Source: Streptomyces sp. AW19M42 (GTDB taxonomy: Bacteria; Actinomycetota; Actinomycetes; Streptomycetales; Streptomycetaceae). From it: DNA of 57,755 nt. The stretch's first letter is position 1. Every line of letters begins with the position of its first letter. The translations under genes were made by a program, and so were the position numbers. Below the pieces are notes generated by a model. That model worked only from the letters and a program-made list of their open reading frames with translations. It did no database searches and had not been told where the DNA came from. The stretch spans positions 1 to 57,755 of the forward strand of contig CBRG010000184.1 in the NCBI GenBank assembly GCA_000470535.1, given 5' to 3'. Shown piece after piece: positions 29,239-36,813 of this stretch.

Positions 29239-30776
29239 CCCCCGGACCCGTCGCCCGACGTGTCCCCGGTCTGACCCCTGGACCCGTCGCCCGACGTGCC
29301 CCCGGGCCGGCCGCCGCCCGGAGCGTGTCCCGTCGGGGCCGCCCCCTCCAGGAGTTCCGCGGTCCGGCGTGCGGTGCCCCGTGCCCAGCGCCCGCTGGTC
29401 AGCGCTCCGACCAGCAGGACGCACATTCCGCAGCCGGTGATGATCCACCAGGCGGGCTTGCTCGCCGACACGAAGTCACCGGCCGGCCCGACGCCGCCGG
29501 AGGAGCCGGCGCCGGACACCCCGGCCGCCAGCACAGCGCCGATCACGGCGACGCCCAGCGTCTGCCCGATCTGGCGGCTGGTCGAGGCGACCGCCGCGGC
29601 CACGCCCGCCTGGGAGCGGGGCATGCCGGAGACGGCGGTGTTGGTGATGGGCGCGTTCACCGCGCCGAAGCCCAGCCCGAACAGCACATAGCCGGTGAAC
29701 ATCAGCGCGTTGTCGGTCTCCGCGTCGAACAGCGCGAACATCAGGCCGCTCGCCGCCATCGCGACCCCCGCGACCAGGAGCGGGAGGCGTGGCCCCCGGG
29801 TGGCGACGACGCGCCCCGAGAGCGGCGGCAGAACACAGACCACCGCCGCCATCGGGAGCATGTACAGACCGGCGCCCAGCGCGCTCATCCCCCGTACGTC
29901 CTGGAGGTAGAGCGTGTTGACGAAGAGGAAGCCGCCGAGCGCGGCGAAGGCGCTGACCGCGATGACGGTGGCTCCGCTGAACGGGGCGCTGTGGAAGAAC
30001 CGCAGGTCGATCAGGGGATCGGTGCGCCGGGGTTCGTACACCAGCAGGCCGATCAGCGAGGCCGCCGCGACCGCGGCGAACAGCAGGATCTCGGTGGAGG
30101 TCCACCCCTTCTGCGGCGCCTCGATGATCGCGTACGTCAGCGAGCCCAGCAGGGCGATCACCAGCAGCTGGCCCACCGGGTCGGGGCGGCGGGCCCTCGC
30201 GGCGCGCGACTCGGTGACGTACTTCGAGGTCAGCAGCAGGGCGGCGATACCGACCGGCAGGTTGATCCAGAAGATCGAACGCCAGCCGACCGAATCGACC
30301 AGAGCGCCGCCGACCACCGGTCCCGCGGCCATGGAGATACCGACGACACCGCCCCAGACACCGATCGCCCGCGCGCGTTCGCGCGGCTCGGTGAAGGTGT
30401 TGGTGATGATCGACATCGCGACCGGGTTCAGCATGGAGCCGCCGACGGCCTGCACCATCCGGAACACGATCAGCGTCTCCAGGCTGGGTGCGATCGAGCA
30501 GAGCGCCGAGCCCAGGGTGAAGAGGACGAGTCCGGCCATGAAGACCTTGCGCCGGCCGATCCGGTCGGCGGTGGAGCCCGCGAGCATGAGCAGGGAGGCG
30601 AGGACGAGTGTGTACGCGTCGATCGTCCACTGCATCCCCGCGACGCTCGCGTGCAGGTCCTGGCGCATGGACGGGAGGGCGACGTTCAGGACGGTGCTGT
30701 CCAGGCTGACGATCAGCAGACTCATGCAGCAGATCGCCAGCACCAGCATCCGTCTCCGGTGGCTGAGCTCGGGCAT
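29208..30776 (-). CDS. DHA2-family MFS exporter
   Basis: 14-helix exporter of 522 residues beginning MPELSHRRRMLVLAICCMSL. The helix 1 motif is LIVSLDSTVLNVALPSM, motif A LAGSTADRIGRRKVFMAG, motif C VGISMAAGPVVGGALVDSVG. The C-terminal 50 residues are hydrophilic Gly/Ser/Thr-rich and include a duplicated 12-residue unit created by the DNA repeat. It converges on, and overlaps, the XRE gene. About 170 bp upstream lie 14-bp repeats and the dus start. Substrate unknown. Confidence 0.92.
   Translation of the reverse strand: MPELSHRRRMLVLAICCMSLLIVSLDSTVLNVALPSMRQDLHASVAGMQWTIDAYTLVLASLLMLAGSTADRIGRRKVFMAGLVLFTLGSALCSIAPSLETLIVFRMVQAVGGSMLNPVAMSIITNTFTEPRERARAIGVWGGVVGISMAAGPVVGGALVDSVGWRSIFWINLPVGIAALLLTSKYVTESRAARARRPDPVGQLLVIALLGSLTYAIIEAPQKGWTSTEILLFAAVAAASLIGLLVYEPRRTDPLIDLRFFHSAPFSGATVIAVSAFAALGGFLFVNTLYLQDVRGMSALGAGLYMLPMAAVVCVLPPLSGRVVATRGPRLPLLVAGVAMAASGLMFALFDAETDNALMFTGYVLFGLGFGAVNAPITNTAVSGMPRSQAGVAAAVASTSRQIGQTLGVAVIGAVLAAGVSGAGSSGGVGPAGDFVSASKPAWWIITGCGMCVLLVGALTSGRWARGTARRTAELLEGAAPTGHAPGGGRPGGTSGDGSRGQTGDTSGDGSGGQTSSASTRV
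29232..29303. repeat. Two tandem 36-bp repeats at a convergent overlap
   Basis: 29232-29267 and 29268-29303 are near-identical (few mismatches). The first copy contains the XRE stop codon; on the minus strand the pair encodes a duplicated 12-residue Gly/Asp/Ser/Thr segment (GDTSGDGS) in the exporter tail. A recent tandem duplication is likely. Confidence 0.85.
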
Positions 30777-30822
30777 GCATGGATAGTACGACTAACTAAC
30801 GACCCCCGCTGACAGCACCGCC

Positions 30823-30878
30823 GCAGCCGTACCTTCGCAGCCGTACCTTTGCAGCCGTGTCACCGCAGCCGTACCACC
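30823..30878. repeat. Four tandem 14-bp repeats upstream of dus
   Basis: Units start at 30823, 30837, 30851 and 30865, each GCAGCCGTACCTTC or a variant. They lie between the divergent MFS and dus genes, 66 bp before the dus ATG. Confidence 0.85.
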
Positions 30879-30943
30879 GCCCGGTACCGCCGCAGCGGCC
30901 GCCGGGACCCGGACCAGTTCCCCGCGTACGCGACAATGGGGGA

Positions 30944-32092
30944 ATGACCACGCTCGCCCCCTCGCCCCAGCTGCTCCGTATCGGCCCGCACACCGTGCAG
31001 CCGCCGGTGGTCCTCGCCCCCATGGCAGGCATCACCAACGCACCCTTCCGCACGTTGTGCCGGGAGTTCTCGGGCGGCAAGGGGCTGTTCGTCAGCGAGA
31101 TGATCACGACCCGGGCGCTGGTCGAGCGCAACGAGAAGACCATGCAGCTCATCCGGTTCGACGCGAGCGAGACCCCGCGCTCCATCCAGCTGTACGGAGT
31201 GGACCCGGTCACGGTCGGCAAGGCCGTCCGCATGATCGTCGACGAGAACCTCGCCGACCACATCGACCTGAACTTCGGCTGCCCGGTCCCCAAGGTCACC
31301 CGCAAGGGCGGCGGCTCCGCGCTCCCGTACAAGCGGCCGCTGCTGCGCGCGATCCTGCACCAGGCCGTCTCCCACGCGGGCGATCTGCCGGTCACCATCA
31401 AGATGCGCAAGGGCATCGACGACGACCACCTCACCTACCTCGACGCCGGCCGGATCGCCGTGGAGGAGGGCGTCACGGCGATGGCCCTGCACGGCAGGAC
31501 CGCCGCCCAGCACTACGGCGGCACCGCCGACTGGGACGCCATCGCCCGCCTCAAGGAGCACGTCCCGGAGATCCCCGTCCTCGGCAACGGCGACATCTGG
31601 TGCGCGGACGACGCCCTGCGGATGATGCGCGAGACCGGCTGCGACGGCGTGGTCGTGGGGCGCGGCTGCCTGGGCCGCCCCTGGCTCTTCGGTGACCTGG
31701 TGAGCGCGTTCGAGGGTACGCAGACGCGGCAGACGCCCTCCCTGCGCACCGTCGCGGACGTCATGCTGCGGCACGCGACGCTGCTCGGGGAATGGATCGG
31801 TGACGAGACCCGGGGCGTGATCGACTTCCGTAAGCACGTGGCCTGGTACCTCAAGGGCTTCGCGGTCGGCTCCGAGATGCGCAGGAACCTCGCGATCACC
31901 TCCTCGCTGGAGGAGCTGGGCTCGCAGCTGAACGAGCTGCGGCTGGACCAGCCGTGGCCGGACGGCGCAGACGGCCCGCGCGGCCGCACCTCGGGCAACA
32001 ACCGGGTGGTGCTTCCGGACGGCTGGCTGAAGGACCCGTACGACTGCTCGGGCGTCAGCGCGGACGCGGAACTGGACACGTCGGGCGGCTGA
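30944..32092 (+). CDS. dus: tRNA-dihydrouridine synthase
   Basis: FMN-dependent reductase that makes dihydrouridine in the tRNA D-loop; 382 residues. VLAPMAGITNAPFRTLCREF at the N-terminus, the catalytic Cys motif LNFGCPVPKVTRKGGGSAL, the FMN-binding HGRTAAQHYGG and VLGNGDIW, and GRGCLGRPWLF. A GACAAT box (30932-30937) ends 6 bases before ATG 30944, suggesting leaderless transcription. It resembles the DusB subgroup, but the target uridine is not assigned. Confidence 0.95.
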   Translation: MTTLAPSPQLLRIGPHTVQPPVVLAPMAGITNAPFRTLCREFSGGKGLFVSEMITTRALVERNEKTMQLIRFDASETPRSIQLYGVDPVTVGKAVRMIVDENLADHIDLNFGCPVPKVTRKGGGSALPYKRPLLRAILHQAVSHAGDLPVTIKMRKGIDDDHLTYLDAGRIAVEEGVTAMALHGRTAAQHYGGTADWDAIARLKEHVPEIPVLGNGDIWCADDALRMMRETGCDGVVVGRGCLGRPWLFGDLVSAFEGTQTRQTPSLRTVADVMLRHATLLGEWIGDETRGVIDFRKHVAWYLKGFAVGSEMRRNLAITSSLEELGSQLNELRLDQPWPDGADGPRGRTSGNNRVVLPDGWLKDPYDCSGVSADAELDTSGG

Positions 32093-32174
32093 GCGCCCTC
32101 GCCACCCCGGACGTTGTCCGGTAATCGCCCCAAACGCTTTCCCCGACAGGGGAGTTGCCGCGCGGCCCGTTGGA

Positions 32175-32180
32175 TAGAAT
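32175..32180 (+). promoter_or_regulatory. Candidate -10 box of the VMAP-type operon
   Basis: TAGAAT, 31 bp before the GTG of the hydrolase gene, within an otherwise GC-rich region. No clear -35 at 17-18 bp. No other promoter-like site is seen within the four-gene operon. Confidence 0.45.
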
Positions 32181-32211
32181 GCGTGACTCGGGCCACAGTG
32201 GGGGATTACGG

Positions 32212-33444
32212 GTGACGAGTGTTGTCTTTGTCCACGGCACGGGGGTGCGGGAGGACTCGTACCGGGCGTCGTACGGGCGCGTGGGCCGTGGGCTGAAACG
32301 GGTGCGGCCGGATGTGCGGCTCGTCCCCTGCTACTGGGGCGACACCTACGGCGCGCACCTCGCGCTCGGCGGCGCCAGCTACCCCGAACGGGACCAGGAC
32401 CGGGCGCTGCCCGACACGGACGCGGACGACCCGCTGACCGTGTGGGCCCTCCTCGAACAGGACCCGTTCGCGGAGATCGGGCTCCTGTCCGACAGCGCCC
32501 CGCCGGACGAGGGCGGCGGATTCGTCCCCGGCCGCGTCCACCCCTGGGACGTCCTCGCCGGCCGGGTGCGCTCGCTCGGCGCGGCGGACGCCCAGGTGCC
32601 CGGCGCGGCGGAGTCGGGCGGCAGCGCCGAGGAGTTCGCCGCGGAGATCGGCGGCCAGTTGGGCGCGGCGGCCGGGCAGGTCGCCGCGGAGATCTCGATG
32701 AGGCTCTCCGGAACGCCCCGGGTCCCGGACGCCGAGGCGATGGCCGCGCGCGCCGTGGTCACGCTCGCCGTCAGGCTGGCCGAGAACGCCCAGGACGCGG
32801 AGGAGGCCCTGCCCGTCGACGGGGCGGACCGCGACGCCCTGGTCGACGCGCTCACCGACCGGCTCGGCGGAGGCGACCGCGGAGCGAAGGCGGCGGCGAA
32901 GTGGACCGCGTCCCGGCTGCTGGCCGACCCGTTCCTGTGGGGGGTCTCGCCCGGCGTCCAGGTCGGCCGGCGTCGGATGACCGGGAAGATCCTCCCCGGG
33001 AGCGGCGACATCCTGCGCTACCAGGGCCGTGGCGCGGGGCTGCGGGCCCGGATCGCCGACATCGTCGCGCTCACCCGAGAACGGGACGACGGCCCCGTGG
33101 TCCTGCTCGCCCACAGCCTCGGCGGCATCGCCTCCGTCGACCTGCTGGCCATGGAGCCCTCGCACGGGGTGGACCTGCTCGTCACGGTCGGCTCGCAGGC
33201 GCCCTTCCTCTACGAGATCGACGCCCTCACGGGGCTGCGGCGCGGCGACGAACTGCCCGCCACGTTCCCCCGCTGGGTCAACGTGTACGACCGCCGCGAC
33301 CTGCTCGGCTTCGTCGGGGAGCGGGTGTTCCCCGGCCGGGTCACCGACGCCCGGGTCGATCTGCGCCAGCCCTTCCCCCGTTCGCACACCGGCTACTTCG
33401 CCCACAAACCCCTCTACGAGCGCATAGCGGCCGAGCTGCCGTGA
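32212..33444 (+). CDS. Alpha/beta hydrolase-fold protein, first gene of VMAP-type operon
   Basis: 410 residues. Begins VTSVVFVHGTGVREDSYRAS: a strand followed by the HG oxyanion motif of serine hydrolases. The nucleophile elbow is LLAHSLGGIASVDLL with Ser302. A C-terminal His candidate is in RSHTGYFAHKPL. The middle (about 70-230) is Ala-rich and specific to this group. GTG 32212 has GGGGGA 7 bases upstream. It shares a GTGA overlap with the caspase-like gene, so the two are translationally coupled. Its role could be an effector (lipase/esterase) or accessory enzyme of the system; no signal peptide, so cytosolic. Confidence 0.82.
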   Translation: MTSVVFVHGTGVREDSYRASYGRVGRGLKRVRPDVRLVPCYWGDTYGAHLALGGASYPERDQDRALPDTDADDPLTVWALLEQDPFAEIGLLSDSAPPDEGGGFVPGRVHPWDVLAGRVRSLGAADAQVPGAAESGGSAEEFAAEIGGQLGAAAGQVAAEISMRLSGTPRVPDAEAMAARAVVTLAVRLAENAQDAEEALPVDGADRDALVDALTDRLGGGDRGAKAAAKWTASRLLADPFLWGVSPGVQVGRRRMTGKILPGSGDILRYQGRGAGLRARIADIVALTRERDDGPVVLLAHSLGGIASVDLLAMEPSHGVDLLVTVGSQAPFLYEIDALTGLRRGDELPATFPRWVNVYDRRDLLGFVGERVFPGRVTDARVDLRQPFPRSHTGYFAHKPLYERIAAELP

Positions 33445-35696
33445 GGCCCCCACAGCACGACTGGCGGCGCACCCACGCGGTGGTCGTGGCGGTCGAGGAG
33501 TACGCGGGCGGTGCGGACTGGGAGCTGTCGGGACCCGCGAACGACGCGGCGCGCATGGTGCAGTGGCTGCTGGACCGGGGGGTGCCCCAGCGGCAGGTGC
33601 ACCTGCTGGCCTCGCCCCTCGCCCGCAACGAGGGCCTGCTGGCCCGCTTCACCGACGTCCGGCGCAGCACGGCGGACCGGGTCAACGTCCACAGCGTCTT
33701 CCAGGACGAACTGAGAAACCTGGACGTCGACTGGCTCTGGGTGTACTGGGCCGGGCACGGGGTGCAGGCAGGAGGCAACCGCTGGAGCCTGCTCTACCCC
33801 GAGTCCCGCACCGGCCACCCGCAGGGTGTGGACGGCGAGAACCTCATCTCCTTACTGCGCACGGAATGTCTGCCAGCCCGGGGGGTCGAACGGGCCGTCG
33901 TCATCATCGACGCGTGCCGGACGACCCTGCCTCCGCGAGAGCACGCACGGGCACTCTCACCCGACACCATCGCCACCGAATCCGAGACCAACACGGACCG
34001 CCCGGTCTTCGTCCTGCGGGCCGTCGCCCCCGGAGAGGCCGCGAAGAACCGGTCGGACGCGGGGCTGTTCACCTCGACGCTGATGGACGCCCTGGAAGCC
34101 GGGTCCCGCGACGCCCCGCAGGCCGCTCCCGACCTCGACCGGGTATGGACGCGGGTGAAGGCCGGATTCGACCGGCTGAGGGCGGTCGAGGGCGCCGCCC
34201 AGACCCCGACGGCCCTGCGTCGCAACTGGACCGACAACGACGAGGAGTACGGGGGCCGGGCCGCACCCGGCACGCCGACCGACGGGCAGCGCCTCGCCCG
34301 GGGCCGGATGGCACTGCTGGTCGGTGCCGCACTCGTCGACGACCGGGCCGCCACCGCGCGCGTGGCCGCCGGACTCGGCGTCGAGCTCCACGACGCGCTG
34401 CCCTGCGCTCCCGACCGGCTCGACGCCGAGACCCTGGTCGACTGGGCACTGAACCGGCCCCACGGCCTCGCCACCCTGCTCCATCTGCTGGCACCCCGAA
34501 TGGCCGGGGCGAGCGAAGACGACAGGGATGCCCTGCGGCGCACCTCCCTCGAACTGGACCGGGGCCACTGGCTGCTGTGCAGCGAGTACGACGCCCTGAT
34601 CGTGCTGCTCGCCTCCCAACCCGCAGAAACGGCACGGGGGTTCGTGTACGCGGCCCGGCAGGAGGCGGTCGGCGTCGTCATCGAGGCCACCGAACCGCGT
34701 GACGTGGTCGACCACTTGGAGGACCTGTCCCTGCCCGTACCGGGAGTGTCACGCCTGCCGCGTCTCCTCGGCGCCGCCGAGCGCGCCGCCGCGGCGGCCG
34801 GTGACGGGCCCTACGCGACAGCGCTCCGGGACTGGTCGATGAAGTGCGCCTCCCGGCTGGGCGGTTCACTGCCGGAGATGCTGGGCAACCGGCGCGACGA
34901 ACTGACGGACCGGGCGGCGGCCGACGCCGCCGGAGGCGGGCCCCACGCAGCGGGGGGCCAGGTTCAGATCAGGCTCTCCCCGTCAGGACCCGGGGGGCGG
35001 CGCACCTACCAGGTCTGGTCGCGCGGGCCCACCGGGGTGGAGTCGGTCGAGACCCAGGACGCACCCGTGCCCCCGGCGGACGTCCAGCTGGCGGTGGACG
35101 CGATCCTGACCCGGCACGGCAGGGTCCACTCGACGCTGGTGGAGTTCTTCCTGGAGGCCGCCGACCTCGAACTGGACGTCCACCGCTGGCGCATCGGGGC
35201 CAAGGACCCCGTCGAACGTTCCATCGGTACGGACTTCCCGGTCGTCGTCCGGTGCACCGAGTACCGCCGCCCCCAGCAGCAACACCTGTGGGTGCGCCGC
35301 TGGGAGCGGGTCGCGACCGCCCGGACCGACGATCTGCACTGGCTTCCGGACGACCTGGACTCGATTACCGCCGCACACGGCTGTGTGAGCGCCCGCGAGG
35401 ACGCCCCGGGCGTGGTCGTTCCCGGCGCGGCACACCGCCGCGAAGCCGTCTTCACCGCCTGCCTCTTCGGCGGCGTACCCGTGATGCTCTGGCGCGGCGG
35501 GAGCGAAATAGAGGGTGAGGAAGAGGAGTTGAAGTCCGTCCTGACGAACTGTTCGCTGCGGGAACTGCCCGGGAAGTTGCGTAGGATTCGCGCCGAGTGC
35601 GACGTCGACGAACAGCTTCCGGGCGGCCGGCTGGCCCTGCTCTGGGACGATCCCGGGCGGCCGCTGCCACGGCGACTCGACCTGTCGGCACCATGA
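33441..35696 (+). CDS. Caspase-like (C14) protease with VMAP-type C-terminal domain
   Basis: 751 residues. The N-terminal caspase/metacaspase domain has the catalytic dyad His106 (LWVYWAGHGVQ) and Cys159 (VVIIDACRTTLPP). A helical middle region (about 280-500) follows, and the C-terminal part (about 505-751; QIRLSPSGPGGRRTYQV ... LELDVHRWRIG ... FPVVVRCTEYR) fits the vWA-MoxR-associated protein C-terminal (VMAP-C) pattern. GTG 33441 overlaps the hydrolase stop. Leu138 is encoded by TTA (33852-33854), a bldA-dependent codon. In predicted VMAP ternary systems this is the effector-bearing component, released by the MoxR/vWA pair. Domain calls are by pattern. Confidence 0.85.
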   Translation: MRPPQHDWRRTHAVVVAVEEYAGGADWELSGPANDAARMVQWLLDRGVPQRQVHLLASPLARNEGLLARFTDVRRSTADRVNVHSVFQDELRNLDVDWLWVYWAGHGVQAGGNRWSLLYPESRTGHPQGVDGENLISLLRTECLPARGVERAVVIIDACRTTLPPREHARALSPDTIATESETNTDRPVFVLRAVAPGEAAKNRSDAGLFTSTLMDALEAGSRDAPQAAPDLDRVWTRVKAGFDRLRAVEGAAQTPTALRRNWTDNDEEYGGRAAPGTPTDGQRLARGRMALLVGAALVDDRAATARVAAGLGVELHDALPCAPDRLDAETLVDWALNRPHGLATLLHLLAPRMAGASEDDRDALRRTSLELDRGHWLLCSEYDALIVLLASQPAETARGFVYAARQEAVGVVIEATEPRDVVDHLEDLSLPVPGVSRLPRLLGAAERAAAAAGDGPYATALRDWSMKCASRLGGSLPEMLGNRRDELTDRAAADAAGGGPHAAGGQVQIRLSPSGPGGRRTYQVWSRGPTGVESVETQDAPVPPADVQLAVDAILTRHGRVHSTLVEFFLEAADLELDVHRWRIGAKDPVERSIGTDFPVVVRCTEYRRPQQQHLWVRRWERVATARTDDLHWLPDDLDSITAAHGCVSAREDAPGVVVPGAAHRREAVFTACLFGGVPVMLWRGGSEIEGEEEELKSVLTNCSLRELPGKLRRIRAECDVDEQLPGGRLALLWDDPGRPLPRRLDLSAP

Positions 35697-35747
35697 GAAC
35701 CCGGCATGCGAGCGATACGGGAACTCGATCTGTCGGCACCATGAGAA
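35675..35747. repeat. 25-bp direct repeat duplicating the caspase gene 3' end
   Basis: Positions 35675-35699 (the last codons, including the stop) recur at 35723-35747 with one mismatch, 48 bp apart. The second copy would encode ELDLSAP and a stop, matching the LDLSAP end of the protein. It fills the 61-bp gap before the MoxR gene. Confidence 0.85.
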
Positions 35748-35757
35748 GAGGAAAGCG

Positions 35758-36813
35758 ATGAACACGGACTGGCGGCTCTTTCGCGGGGATGTCGAGCCGC
35801 ATCCGGTGACCGACTGGCCCGCGCCGCCCCCGTGGCGGACCTTCAACGGCGGCGAGAGCCCCGAAGCGTCCAAGGAGGAGGCAGCGGCGGAAGGAGCGGC
35901 GGAGGAGAAGCGGCCGCGCAGGCGGTACGTGATCTCCGAGCCGGACCGGGACATCGTCAACACCGCCCTGCACCTGCACCGGCCGCTGCTCGTCACCGGC
36001 CGCCCCGGCACCGGGAAGTCCACTCTCGCGCGCGCCATCGCCCGCGAACTGTGCCTGGGCGACGTCCTGCACTGGCCGGTCAACAGCCGCTCCACGCTCG
36101 TCGAGGGCCTGTACCGCTACGACGCGGTGGGCAGGCTCAGGGACGCCTCCCTGAGCGAACGCCCCGGCCCCCAGGCCCCCTTGGACACCGCCGGGGCTGC
36201 GGAACCCGGCGCCTCCGGCACGACCCGGAGTGAGGAGCCCGGCATCGGCGACTACCTCCGGCTCGGACCGCTCGGCACGGCGCTCCTGCCGCGCGGCGTC
36301 CCGCGCGTCCTGCTCATCGACGAGTTGGACAAGGGCGATGTGGACCTGCCGAACGACCTGCTCACGGTGTTCGAGGAGGGGACGTACGACATCCCCGAAC
36401 TCGCCCGGCTCAGGTCGACGACAGCAGAGGTGCGCTTCACCGGCCCGGACGACGAACGGGTCACCGTCAGGGGCGGCCGGGTGACCTGCCGCGTCTTCCC
36501 GGTCGTGGTGATCACGAGCAACGGCGAACGCGACTTCCCGCCCGCCTTCCTGCGCCGCTGCGTACGGCTGGACCTCAAGCAGCCCAACGCGGAGCAGCTC
36601 CGGTCGATCGTGGGCATGCACCTCGGCACGGACGCGGCACAGCAGGCGGAGCGGCTGATCGAGGAGTTCCTCCGGCTGCGGGACACCCAGGCGCACGACC
36701 TCGCCACGGACCAGCTGCTCAACGCCGTCCATCTGCGGGTCTCCGGTGCCGCGATGGACTTCGACAAGCTGCGCGAAACGGTATTCCGCTCGCTCGGGGA
36801 CACGGATATCTGA
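35758..36813 (+). CDS. MoxR-type AAA+ ATPase of the VMAP-type operon
   Basis: 351 residues. Walker A GRPGTGKST (residues 81-89), a long family-specific insert, Walker B VLLIDELDKGDVDLPN (about 185), sensor 1 VVVITSNGERDFPPAF, Arg finger LRRCVRLDL. The N-terminal 55 residues are charged and low-complexity (EAAAEGAAEEKRPRRR). RBS AGAGGAAA lies 6 bases upstream of ATG. The stop overlaps the next ATG by one base (TGATG). MoxR ATPases act with vWA-domain partners as chaperone-like remodelers; here the partner is the adjacent SAV_2336-like protein. Confidence 0.92.
   Translation: MNTDWRLFRGDVEPHPVTDWPAPPPWRTFNGGESPEASKEEAAAEGAAEEKRPRRRYVISEPDRDIVNTALHLHRPLLVTGRPGTGKSTLARAIARELCLGDVLHWPVNSRSTLVEGLYRYDAVGRLRDASLSERPGPQAPLDTAGAAEPGASGTTRSEEPGIGDYLRLGPLGTALLPRGVPRVLLIDELDKGDVDLPNDLLTVFEEGTYDIPELARLRSTTAEVRFTGPDDERVTVRGGRVTCRVFPVVVITSNGERDFPPAFLRRCVRLDLKQPNAEQLRSIVGMHLGTDAAQQAERLIEEFLRLRDTQAHDLATDQLLNAVHLRVSGAAMDFDKLRETVFRSLGDTDI

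Noticed and set aside
30823..30878. CRISPR-like array
   Set aside because: Units are 14 bp and directly adjacent without spacers; no cas genes.
32442..33440. Upstream extension of the caspase frame
   Set aside because: Low-complexity Arg/Gly/Pro sequence overlapping the hydrolase gene; GTG 33441 with the GTGA overlap is a natural start.
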